DNA of 15,137 bases from Wolbachia sp. (GCA_022836975.1 JAIXMJ010000011.1:1139-16275), one strand, 5' to 3'; positions 8,526-15,046 are shown, counted from the first letter of the stretch. The notes: a model not told the origin generated them from the sequence alone. A program made the numbers and translations.

Positions 8526-9557
8526 TTATTTTCCTAAATTTGTTAGAGGTAGGTAAGAAAAGATACCTTTAATGTCATCAGTTAATACCACTTTATCTAC
8601 TTGTTCTAAAATACCTTCCATAGTTTCAAGATACATACGATTTTTTATAATAGAAGGATTGTGCTTATATTCTTCATAAATAGAGCCAAAGCGTGCTGCA
8701 TCACCTCTTGCTTGATTTACTACTTCATTTCTATATGCTTCTGCATCTAATTTAATATGTACAACTTCACCTTTTGCTTTAGGTATAATATCATTACTAT
8801 AAGAATAAGCTTCATTTATAGTACGTTCTTTATCTGCACGAGCACTTTGCACATCTCTAAATGCACTTATCACTTTTTCCGGTGGGTCAATTTTCTTCAT
8901 CTGAATAGATAAAACCTCTATACCAGTTCTATACTTATCAAGAATTTTTTGCAAGAGTATCTTTGCATCACGAGAAGTTTCTGCTCTACCTTGCCCGTCC
9001 AATACAAAAGAGATAACATTTTTACCTATTATTTCCCTCATTGCGCTTTCAGCAGCATTCTTAACACTCAAACCAGGCTGCTTATCACGTACCCTAAACA
9101 AATAATCTTTTGAGTCTCTTACATGCCATTGAACTTCAAAATTCACACTGACTATATTCTCATCCCCTGTGAGCATTACACCTTCACCTCGATCTGATCT
9201 ATAGTCTGATCTATATGCTTGGGTTCCTACCTCTTCACGATTTACCTTTTTAATGTTTACCTTAAAAACCTTACCCACAGGATAAGGAAAATGGTAACGC
9301 AAACCAGAAGTTCCAGTACTATAGTATTTTCCAAATGTAAGCTCTATGCTCTCCTCACCAGGATGTACAATATAAAACCCAGTACACGCATAGAGCAAAA
9401 GAATCGCACAAGCAATGAAATAAGGCTTCTTTCCCATATCTCGAGTAAAGCGTGCAAAGAAACACTTCGTATTAGACAACACCTTACTTAATAAGTCATC
9501 ATCATTAGGCCCCTTAGGTTTCTTGTTAAAATTCCAAGGATTATGATCATCAAACAT
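8526..9557 (-). CDS. hflK: HflK, SPFH/band-7 subunit of the HflKC membrane complex
   Basis: HflK is the partner of HflC in the FtsH-modulating inner-membrane complex. The 343-aa protein has a short cytoplasmic N-terminus rich in N, P, K and D (DDHNPWNFNKKPKGP, the usual HflK style), a transmembrane helix at about 47-65 (FIACAILLLYACTGFYIV) and a band-7 domain that starts with HPGEESIELTFGKY. A helical region follows, ending with a DARGDAARF-like stretch (here NQARGDAARFGSIYEEYK) that is typical of HflK. It is the first conserved gene of the hflK-hflC-htrA operon, 63 bases downstream of a small membrane-protein reading frame. AGG lies about 9 bases before the ATG at 9555-9557. Length is shorter than the E. 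coli protein, mostly through a reduced Gly/Pro-rich N-terminus, as in other Rickettsiales. Confidence 0.96.
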   Translation of the reverse strand: MFDDHNPWNFNKKPKGPNDDDLLSKVLSNTKCFFARFTRDMGKKPYFIACAILLLYACTGFYIVHPGEESIELTFGKYYSTGTSGLRYHFPYPVGKVFKVNIKKVNREEVGTQAYRSDYRSDRGEGVMLTGDENIVSVNFEVQWHVRDSKDYLFRVRDKQPGLSVKNAAESAMREIIGKNVISFVLDGQGRAETSRDAKILLQKILDKYRTGIEVLSIQMKKIDPPEKVISAFRDVQSARADKERTINEAYSYSNDIIPKAKGEVVHIKLDAEAYRNEVVNQARGDAARFGSIYEEYKHNPSIIKNRMYLETMEGILEQVDKVVLTDDIKGIFSYLPLTNLGK

Positions 9558-9583
9558 TTTAAACCTACAACTTCTTGTCCATA

Positions 9584-9611
9584 ATATTACTTCATTAGCG
9601 AAAAATGTAAA
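9584..9611 (-). promoter_or_regulatory. Candidate promoter for hflK-hflC-htrA
   Basis: On the minus strand TTTACA (9606-9611, 5/6 match to the -35 consensus) is followed after 16 bases by TAATAT (9584-9589, -10-like). A start point near 9577 would give a leader of about 20 bases before the hflK ATG. It lies in the gap between the small membrane-protein frame and hflK. This is moderate evidence, given the high AT content. Confidence 0.4.
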
Positions 9612-9620
9612 TACAAATTT

Positions 9621-9848
9621 CTATTCAGAAAATATATAATCATATATTTCTTTCTCTCTATATAGTATAGTAGGTTCTATTGGAACCTCTATTTTAAATT
9701 TACTAGCCTTAATATGTATAATACCTTCATAAGAATGACGTTGCATAAAAAAAAATAATGCTGTTACCAATGCTATAACAATCAACAAAGTAGATATTTT
9801 CATATAAAAATGCGTCAAGTAAAATTCCCTGTCAACAGAAACTAACAC
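9621..9848 (-). CDS. Small single-pass membrane protein upstream of hflK, unknown
   Basis: A short frame of 75 codons; the ATG at 9801-9803 gives a more natural 60-aa product that begins MKISTLLIVIALVTALFFF. This is one transmembrane helix (N-terminal anchor or uncleaved signal) followed by about 35 polar residues (KASKFKIEVPIEPTILYREKE), ending 63 bases before hflK. Neither start has a convincing Shine-Dalgarno site. A run of nine T (coding strand) encodes the FFF stretch and is a possible slippage site. The clean TM-plus-soluble-tail layout, the same orientation as the hfl operon and the absence of any competing gene argue that it is real. I recognise no family. A chance frame in AT-rich DNA, which tends to encode hydrophobic residues, cannot be excluded. 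Confidence 0.5.
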   Translation of the reverse strand: MLVSVDREFYLTHFYMKISTLLIVIALVTALFFFMQRHSYEGIIHIKASKFKIEVPIEPTILYREKEIYDYIFSE

Positions 9849-9885
9849 TACAACCAGTTTAATAAAAATTTAAGAATCCAAAAGA

Positions 9886-9891
9886 TATAAT
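9886..9891 (+). promoter_or_regulatory. Candidate -10 box for the 589-aa repeat protein gene
   Basis: A perfect TATAAT lies 31 bases before the ATG at 9922; no good -35 hexamer stands 16-18 bases upstream. GAGG at 9913-9916, 5 bases before the ATG, is one of the clearest ribosome binding sites in the window. The gene therefore appears to have its own transcription and translation signals. Confidence 0.45.
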
Positions 9892-9921
9892 CAAAGTATA
9901 TTATTTAATATTGAGGTAAAA

Positions 9922-11691
9922 ATGACAGAAAATACACATCCAATAAAACGTTCAGAGAGTCTAGGTGACTTGCCTAATGCAACTATGAATCAACAAGATT
10001 TAAAGTTAAATACACATCCAATACAACGTTCACCTAGTCTCAATGACTTATCTAGTATCACTACGGATCCAGGATATTTAGAGTTAATGAATAAAATATC
10101 TAAATTAAACCGTCAAACAAAATCTATCAAATTTCAGAATCAGGCTTTATTATGTACGGTAGCACTATGCATTGTTGCATTTATTACAGTACAGGCAGTA
10201 GGAATAGCAGCCTTTGGCATAGGAGCAGCAGCAGTAGTAGGAGCAGGAGCAGTAGCTGCTGGAATTGGATTCTCCGCACACCAAGTATATAAACATAGAG
10301 CAGAAATAAAGCAATCTATTGAAGATGCTGCTAGCAAAGTAAAAGGTGGTGTTGTAGATGCTGCTAGCAAAATTAAAAAGGGCACTGTACATGTTGCTGA
10401 AAACACTAAAAATGGCGCTGTATATGTTGCTGGCAAAGCTACAGAATTGAAAAAAGGCACCTGTGCTGGAGCAGCAAATATTGCACTTAAAGGCGCTGGA
10501 CGATATGATCAAATAGCAGCAAAACTGGCAAAAGATTCAGATGTAAACTTCTCATCTCAGGATACCATCAACATTCATAAAGTAAAAAAACAGTTTGAAG
10601 ATATTTTTACAGATAAACAAGGTAATTCTGAGAAGCTTATACGCAACATATTGTCTAAAATAAAACCAGAAATAGAAAGAGATCTTCAACAAAACAAGGG
10701 TTGGTCAACGTGGACACCAGAACAAAACAAATTGATTAAGCAATTCATAGATCACCCAAAATCTTTAGAAAAACTTGTAACCAAGACAACAGAACTGGAC
10801 CCTATACAAAGAATAGACTCGTCACTTTTGAATGAGATTTTTGCTAGGCACCATACACTCTTTACGGACACAATAGCAAAATGCAGGGAAGAACAATATG
10901 CTAGTGATGCAGCTCAAATGTTCAAACGAGAAGCTAAAAAGGCTAACCAACCTGATTATAAATCAAAGTTTGTACGATTCTTTATCCCGGATAACAAAGA
11001 ACCTAGCACGCCATCACAAGGTAGTGGATTAGGTACACCAAGTGGATCAGGTACACCACCTACACCTAAAAAAAGGACACTAGTTAATCAAATCAACCTA
11101 GAACCTACGACGCCATCACCAGATAGTGGATTAGGTAGAATAACACAAGCTGAATCTACAGGCAGTCTAAACTCTGATACATACAGTATAAACTCTTACT
11201 ATACCTGTGATGATAACGTTAGCCTTACTGATGATAATCAAACTCAATACAAGACAGAACCTAGCACGCCATCACCAGATACAGACAGTCTAAACTCTTA
11301 CCATACCTGTGTTGAATTTACTCATGATAATCAAACTCAATACAAACCAGAACCTAGAACGCCATCACCAGATAGTGGATTAGGTACACCAAGTGGATCA
11401 GGTACACCACCTACACCTAAAAAAAGGAAACTAGATAATCCAATCAAACAAGAACCTACGACGCCATCACAAGGTAGTGGATGTGGTAAACGAGCTATAC
11501 CCAAAGGCAGTTCAAACCATGAGTATAATACTGACTGTCATACCCATTATAACAAAGTAATTAATCAATTGGACAGAAGAGCAGTTGCAGAAGGTGCTGT
11601 AGTTCCTAAGACAGGTGCTGTAGTTCCTAAGACAGAAGTAAATCAAGTAAGTGTACAAGGTGCTATAAATTCTAAAATGAAAAAAGAGTAA
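9922..11691 (+). CDS. Repeat-rich membrane-hairpin protein, candidate secreted host-directed effector
   Basis: A 589-aa protein that I do not recognise. Visible order: (a) a duplicated N-terminal motif, THPIKRSESLGDLP (5-18) and THPIQRSPSLNDLS (31-44); (b) a 45-residue hydrophobic stretch, about 74-118, rich in Ala/Gly, able to form two membrane helices; (c) 11-residue tandem repeats, 135-179 (DAASKVKGGVV type), followed by a similar Lys/Gly/Ala stretch to about 192; (d) a mixed-charge, probably helical middle region, about 200-350; (e) a disordered Pro/Ser/Thr-rich region with five EPxTPS units starting at residues 360, 394, 446, 477 and 511. Units 1 and 4 end in the basic clusters PKKR (382-385) and PKKRKL (499-504). 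There is no cleavable signal peptide. The C-terminus has a GAVVPKT duplication and a Lys-containing tail, compatible with but not proof of a T4SS signal. It stands alone between divergent and convergent housekeeping genes. Host-effector or vacuole-membrane function is inference; the domain layout is directly seen. Confidence 0.9.
   Translation: MTENTHPIKRSESLGDLPNATMNQQDLKLNTHPIQRSPSLNDLSSITTDPGYLELMNKISKLNRQTKSIKFQNQALLCTVALCIVAFITVQAVGIAAFGIGAAAVVGAGAVAAGIGFSAHQVYKHRAEIKQSIEDAASKVKGGVVDAASKIKKGTVHVAENTKNGAVYVAGKATELKKGTCAGAANIALKGAGRYDQIAAKLAKDSDVNFSSQDTINIHKVKKQFEDIFTDKQGNSEKLIRNILSKIKPEIERDLQQNKGWSTWTPEQNKLIKQFIDHPKSLEKLVTKTTELDPIQRIDSSLLNEIFARHHTLFTDTIAKCREEQYASDAAQMFKREAKKANQPDYKSKFVRFFIPDNKEPSTPSQGSGLGTPSGSGTPPTPKKRTLVNQINLEPTTPSPDSGLGRITQAESTGSLNSDTYSINSYYTCDDNVSLTDDNQTQYKTEPSTPSPDTDSLNSYHTCVEFTHDNQTQYKPEPRTPSPDSGLGTPSGSGTPPTPKKRKLDNPIKQEPTTPSQGSGCGKRAIPKGSSNHEYNTDCHTHYNKVINQLDRRAVAEGAVVPKTGAVVPKTEVNQVSVQGAINSKMKKE
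10324..10458 (+). repeat. 33-bp tandem coding repeats (11-residue units)
   Basis: Three clear 33-bp units begin at 10324, 10357 and 10390, each opening gatgctgct or catgttgct, with a degenerate fourth from 10423. They encode DAASKVKGGVV, DAASKIKKGTV, HVAENTKNGAV and YVAGKATELKK. The exact 11-residue period, with Ala, Lys, Gly and Val at fixed positions, is the spacing of amphipathic 11/3 helices in synucleins, apolipoproteins and LEA proteins. Because they lie inside an open frame they are not a CRISPR or regulatory repeat. Confidence 0.85.
10999..11486 (+). repeat. EPxTPS repeat region with 79-bp near-identical direct repeats
   Basis: Near-identical copies at 10999-11077 and 11350-11428 (offset 351 bases, exactly 117 codons) encode a unit running from EP(S/R)TPS to PTPKKR. 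Shorter copies of the first part begin at 11101, 11257 and 11452. A second repeat around 11227-11263 and 11319-11355 encodes DDNQTQYK / HDNQTQYK leading into two of the units. Only short or internal parts differ, which suggests recent duplication or ongoing homogenisation by recombination. Confidence 0.9.
11593..11634 (+). repeat. 21-bp tandem duplication near the C-terminus (GAVVPKT x2)
   Basis: Two identical adjacent 21-base units (11593-11613 and 11614-11634) each encode GAVVPKT. The exact identity at DNA level suggests a very recent slippage event in the 3' end of the 589-aa gene. The frame is preserved. Confidence 0.9.
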
Positions 11692-11787
11692 GAAATCAAA
11701 TAACTCTATGGGCACAGATTTACTAATGCTGCATACATTACTGTAAAGAAATGGTAGAAGAAGCAGCAAGAATATAAACTTCAAACA

Positions 11788-11810
11788 AGGGGGTGTACTG
11801 CACACCCCCT
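11788..11810. terminator. GC-rich hairpin between convergent genes, likely bidirectional terminator
   Basis: A perfect 9-bp stem, AGGGGGTGT (11788-11796) with ACACCCCCT (11802-11810), encloses the loop ACTGC. It is by far the most GC-rich spot in an AT-rich neighbourhood. It sits between the end of the 589-aa gene (11691, plus) and the end of typA (11858, minus). Neither side has a long T-run; on the minus-strand side the following bases are moderately T-rich. A shared transcription stop or mRNA-end stabiliser is the simplest reading. Confidence 0.7.
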
Positions 11811-11857
11811 ACACTTCCACTCAAAATTCTTATAATAAAAATTTTTAACTTAAATTA

Positions 11858-13687
11858 TCATCCACGTGATGCTCTCTCAGCACGTTTGCGCATATTTGAA
11901 TCAAGAAACCTCTTACGTAAACGTATAGATTTAGGTGTCACTTCTACTAATTCGTCATCATTTATATATGCTATCATGTCTTCAAGAGTCATAATTTTTG
12001 GTGGAGTAAGTTTAATAGCCTCATCACTACCAGAAGCTCTAACATTGGTAAGCTGCTTACCTTTTAATACATTAACCTCTAAATCATTATCACGACTATG
12101 CTGACCTACAATCATCCCAGAATATACTTTATCCTGAGGCTTAATAAACATAATTCCCCTATCTTGTAAATTAAAGAGTGCATATGCTACAGCTTCACCT
12201 TTGTCTGTAGCAATCAAAACGCCATTCCGTCTCCCAGAAATTGGACCTTTGTATACAGCATAACTATGAAACAAACGGTTGATTATACCAGTACCTCTAG
12301 AATCTGTTAAAAATTCTCCTTGATAACCGATAAGCCCTCTTGATGGTACTAAAAATGTCAATCTTGTTCTACCATTTCCAGAAGGCCTCATATCCACCAT
12401 TTCACCTTTACGGAAACTTAGTTTTTCCATGATGATTCCACTATATTCATCATCCACATCTATAACTACCTCTTCTATTGGTTCCAGCTTCTTACCATTT
12501 TCCTCTTTAAATAATACCCTAGGACGTGAAACAGAAAGCTCAAAACCTTCTCGCCTCATATTCTCAATTAGTACTCCAAGCTGTAGTTCACCACGTCCTC
12601 CCACTTCAAATGCCTCGCCACTAGGGGTTATTGTTACTGTAATTGCAACATTGGTTTCTGCTTCTGCATAGAGACGCTCCTTAATCACAGTAGACGTAAG
12701 CTTGGCACCTTCCTGTCCAGCAAAAGGTGAGTCATTCACACTGATAGTAATTGCCATTGTAGGAGGATCAACATGAGTAGAAGGTACAGCACTCATAGCC
12801 TCCGGTGCTGCTATAGTATCTGAAACTGAAGCTTTTTCCAGCCCAGCAATTGCAACTATATCTCCTGCCACAGCTTGATCTACTGGTACACGTTTCAAAC
12901 CAGAAAATGATAGTAATTTGGTCACTCTTCCACGCTCAACAACCGTACCATCTAAATTCAACACCTTAAGATCTGAGTTTACCTTAATAACTCCCTGATA
13001 AATCTTTCCTGTCAATACCCTACCAAGAAACCTATCTGATTCAAGCAATGTTGCAAGAAGAGCAAATGGTGCATCTTGGTCATAATTATCAGGCTTTACA
13101 TAATTTATAATTGTTGAAAATAGAGGGGTTAAATCTTTCCGTTCATCGGAAAGCTGATTTACACACCAACCACTTCTTCCAGAAGCATATAGTACTGGAA
13201 AGTCTAATTGTTCATTTGTTGCATCTAAGTTAAAAAACAATTCATATATCTCATCTAATACTTCATCTATTCTACTATCGGCACGGTCAACTTTATTAAT
13301 TACCACAATTGGATTTAATCGTGCCTGTAATGCCTTCGAAAGAACAAATTTAGTTTGAGGCATTGGACCCTCTGCTGCATCAACTAAGAGTAGTACCCCA
13401 TCTGCCATACATAACACTCTTTCTACTTCCCCACCAAAATCAGCATGACCTGGTGTATCAATAATATTAATCTTTTCCTTATTCCATGTCACGGATGTAC
13501 ACTTTGCAAGTATTGTAATACCTCGTTCGCGTTCTTGATCGCCACTATCCATAATACGCTCTTGAACTTCTTGATTTTCGCGAAACGTACCACTTTGTTT
13601 TAACATATTATCAAGTAAAGTGGTCTTGCCATGGTCAACGTGCGCAATAATTGCCACATTACGTACTTTAGGCTCTAAAATTGCCAT
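11858..13687 (-). CDS. typA: TypA/BipA ribosome-associated translational GTPase
   Basis: TypA/BipA is an EF-G-like GTPase that binds the ribosome and aids large-subunit assembly and stress or low-temperature adaptation. The 609-aa product is of standard length. G1 is AHVDHGKT (about 15-22), the switch I sequence RERGITI is present, G3 is DTPGHADF, G4 is NKVD and G5 is ASGRSGW. The EF-G domain III-like region (GRGELQLGVLIENMRREGFEL) and the BipA-specific C-terminal domain, with SRGLIGYQGEFLTDSRGTG, are both present. The ATG at 13685-13687 gives the canonical MAILEPKVRNVAIIAHVDHG start. It is transcribed divergently from the 130-aa membrane protein gene across a 112-base gap and converges on the 589-aa repeat protein gene. 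No defects are visible. Confidence 0.98.
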   Translation of the reverse strand: MAILEPKVRNVAIIAHVDHGKTTLLDNMLKQSGTFRENQEVQERIMDSGDQERERGITILAKCTSVTWNKEKINIIDTPGHADFGGEVERVLCMADGVLLLVDAAEGPMPQTKFVLSKALQARLNPIVVINKVDRADSRIDEVLDEIYELFFNLDATNEQLDFPVLYASGRSGWCVNQLSDERKDLTPLFSTIINYVKPDNYDQDAPFALLATLLESDRFLGRVLTGKIYQGVIKVNSDLKVLNLDGTVVERGRVTKLLSFSGLKRVPVDQAVAGDIVAIAGLEKASVSDTIAAPEAMSAVPSTHVDPPTMAITISVNDSPFAGQEGAKLTSTVIKERLYAEAETNVAITVTITPSGEAFEVGGRGELQLGVLIENMRREGFELSVSRPRVLFKEENGKKLEPIEEVVIDVDDEYSGIIMEKLSFRKGEMVDMRPSGNGRTRLTFLVPSRGLIGYQGEFLTDSRGTGIINRLFHSYAVYKGPISGRRNGVLIATDKGEAVAYALFNLQDRGIMFIKPQDKVYSGMIVGQHSRDNDLEVNVLKGKQLTNVRASGSDEAIKLTPPKIMTLEDMIAYINDDELVEVTPKSIRLRKRFLDSNMRKRAERASRG

Positions 13688-13746
13688 AGGTCTTAAAATA
13701 TATAATCATTAGATTTAATTTTATAGAAAGTTTTAAATTAGTCCAG

Positions 13747-13775
13747 TTGTAAAATTTACATAACAGTGTTATAAT
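13747..13775 (+). promoter_or_regulatory. Candidate promoter for the 130-aa protein/ccmA operon, with inverted repeat
   Basis: TTGTAA (13747-13752, 4/6 match to the -35 consensus) and a perfect TATAAT (13770-13775) are separated by exactly 17 bases. An inverted repeat ATAACA-G-TGTTAT (13760-13772) lies in the spacer and overlaps the first three bases of the -10 box, the usual place for a repressor operator. A second palindrome, AGCTAGCT, lies at 13783-13790 near the expected transcription start. The leader before the ATG at 13800 would be short. Confidence 0.55.
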
Positions 13776-13799
13776 AAATACAAGCTAGCTAACGCGATC

Positions 13800-14192
13800 A
13801 TGTTTATTGCAAAGGTTACTCTATGTGTAGTATTACTACTTATTCTCATAAGGATACTTCGTATCTTAATAATGGTATATCGTGAGAAAGTAATTATAGA
13901 AGAATACAAAAAAGATGACGAATTATACAAAAAGAAGAAAGCAAAACAGGACCTAGAAAAACGCCAGGAGTTGTTGCGTGATAACCAGGTACAAGTTTAT
14001 AAGGAAAATATGGACATAGTTGAAATAATAAAGCCTATAGGTAAATGGACGAAAATGGTCATGAATAATGGAGGCATTTTGTTACGCCTAGCGCAATTGA
14101 TAAAAAGTGAGGGTAGAGACAAGGGATTTTGGGAACTATTTGTAAAAGCTCAATCTTCAACACAAGGGAAATATAAAGGTAAAGGAAGGTAG
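13800..14192 (+). CDS. Small membrane-anchored coiled-coil-like protein upstream of ccmA, unknown
   Basis: A 130-aa protein of no family I recognise. It has an N-terminal transmembrane helix (about 4-27, VTLCVVLLLILIRILRILIMV), then a highly charged Lys/Glu-rich stretch (about 28-75) likely to be helical or coiled-coil. A less charged segment follows (PIGKWTKMVMNNGGILLRLAQLI), then a basic, probably flexible tail ending GKYKGKGR. The charge pattern suggests an inner-membrane protein with its bulk in the cytoplasm. It is preceded by the best-spaced promoter in the window and has no clear Shine-Dalgarno site. Its last codons carry the ribosome binding site of ccmA (stop at 14190-14192, ccmA ATG at 14198), so the two are almost certainly cotranscribed. 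A role linked to haem export or cytochrome maturation is possible from position alone and is not supported by sequence. Confidence 0.8.
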   Translation: MFIAKVTLCVVLLLILIRILRILIMVYREKVIIEEYKKDDELYKKKKAKQDLEKRQELLRDNQVQVYKENMDIVEIIKPIGKWTKMVMNNGGILLRLAQLIKSEGRDKGFWELFVKAQSSTQGKYKGKGR

Positions 14193-14197
14193 TAGAT

Positions 14198-14806
14198 ATG
14201 CTTGAATGCAAGAATTTATCTTGTGTTCGTAACGAGAAAAGATTATTCACAAATTTTAGTTTTAAAGCTGAATTAAAATCAAAGATCGCAATAATTGGGC
14301 CAAATGGTAGTGGTAAAACTAGTTTGATTAGAATCTTATCTGGGCTCCTACCACCTACATCAGGCACGATAACATATTGTAATCACGATATATATGACCA
14401 CTTTAAACCATACGCATCTACTATGGTATATATAGGTCACAAGAATGCGTTTAATGATAATCTAACTGTTATACAAAACATAAACTTTTGGGCAGAAATA
14501 CGTAACACACATGAATTGATTCTATCTTCTATATATTGTTTACAATTACAACCAGTGCTCGATATAAAATATGGTGAGCTCTCCGCAGGATGGAAAAGGA
14601 GAGCAGCAGCTTCTCGTCTATTAATTTCTAATGCAAGCATTTGGCTTATAGACGAGCCATTCTGCAACCTTGATGATACAGCATATAACTTAGTACTTAA
14701 CCTCATTTCAATACGTGCAGAACAAAACGGCATAGTGATTATTACAGGCCATAGACTTATAGAAAACTTCACTACTATTAACCTTGAAGAAATTCTTACC
14801 AAATAA
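14198..14806 (+). CDS. ccmA: CcmA, ATP-binding subunit of the haem exporter for cytochrome c maturation
   Basis: CcmA is the ATPase of the CcmABCD complex, which with CcmC/CcmE delivers haem to the periplasm for attachment to c-type cytochromes. The 202-aa product is full length. Walker A is GPNGSGKT (34-41). YIGHKNAFNDNLT (78-90) matches the CcmA Q-loop region, with Lys82 where many homologues have Gln. The signature is LSAGWKRR (128-135), Walker B is IWLIDEP (148-154), and the H-loop is TGHR (His185). LSAG followed by basic residues is typical of CcmA among ABC ATPases. A strong site, AAGGAAGG, lies about 10 bases before the ATG, inside the end of the preceding gene. CcmB is not adjacent; scattered ccm genes are normal in Rickettsiales. 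A generic ABC ATPase is a less likely alternative. Confidence 0.92.
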   Translation: MLECKNLSCVRNEKRLFTNFSFKAELKSKIAIIGPNGSGKTSLIRILSGLLPPTSGTITYCNHDIYDHFKPYASTMVYIGHKNAFNDNLTVIQNINFWAEIRNTHELILSSIYCLQLQPVLDIKYGELSAGWKRRAAASRLLISNASIWLIDEPFCNLDDTAYNLVLNLISIRAEQNGIVIITGHRLIENFTTINLEEILTK

Positions 14807-14827
14807 TGGAAAAAAGATTTTTTCATT
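14805..14827 (+). terminator. Possible AT-rich hairpin terminator after ccmA
   Basis: AATGGAAAAAA and TTTTTTCATT around a GA loop can pair with one bulged G, starting at the ccmA stop codon. The six-T run in the descending arm could serve as the release tract. The stem is almost all A-T, so it would be weak and may be chance. Confidence 0.35.
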
Positions 14828-14905
14828 AGACCATCTGCAAAGCTACAAAAAAATAAGTGAAAAGAAATAAATAAGGGAGTAGAATATTATTTTTAAAATA
14901 AAAAT

Positions 14906-15046
14906 ATGGGAATGAATTATAAAGAAGTAGTAAAAAGACCGCACACTTTAAAGCAATTAACTGGAATGAGTGCAGAAGAGTTCCAAGAAGTGGTAGAGAA
15001 AATTAGACCTGGATGGGAGAAACTAGGTAGTGTCGACATTAAATAA
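14906..15046 (+). pseudogene. Truncated transposase N-terminus (about 40 residues), interrupted by another IS
   Basis: A 46-codon frame begins MGMNYKEVVKRPHTLKQLTG and continues with SAEEFQEVVEKIRPGWEKL. This resembles the N-terminal helix-turn-helix segment (LTG..xEF..) of IS5-group transposases common in Rickettsiales. No DDE catalytic region follows: after WEKL the sequence turns into GSVDIK and stops. The break coincides with the start of a probable insertion element (from about 15026), so the last codons probably read into that element's end. The remainder of this transposase might lie beyond the right edge. Family assignment rests on a short match and is moderate. Confidence 0.55.

Noticed and set aside
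10324..10458. CRISPR-like array
   Set aside because: The 33-base units are directly adjacent without unique spacers, lie inside an open frame and encode a regular 11-residue peptide.
10140..10512. Two overlapping antisense reading frames opposite the hydrophobic/11-mer repeat region
   Set aside because: They mirror the Ala/Gly/Val-rich repeats of the plus-strand gene, give low-complexity Ser/Cys/Thr products, and have no start signals.
14437..14826. Minus-strand 129-codon frame opposite ccmA
   Set aside because: It is a shadow of the clearly conserved CcmA frame.
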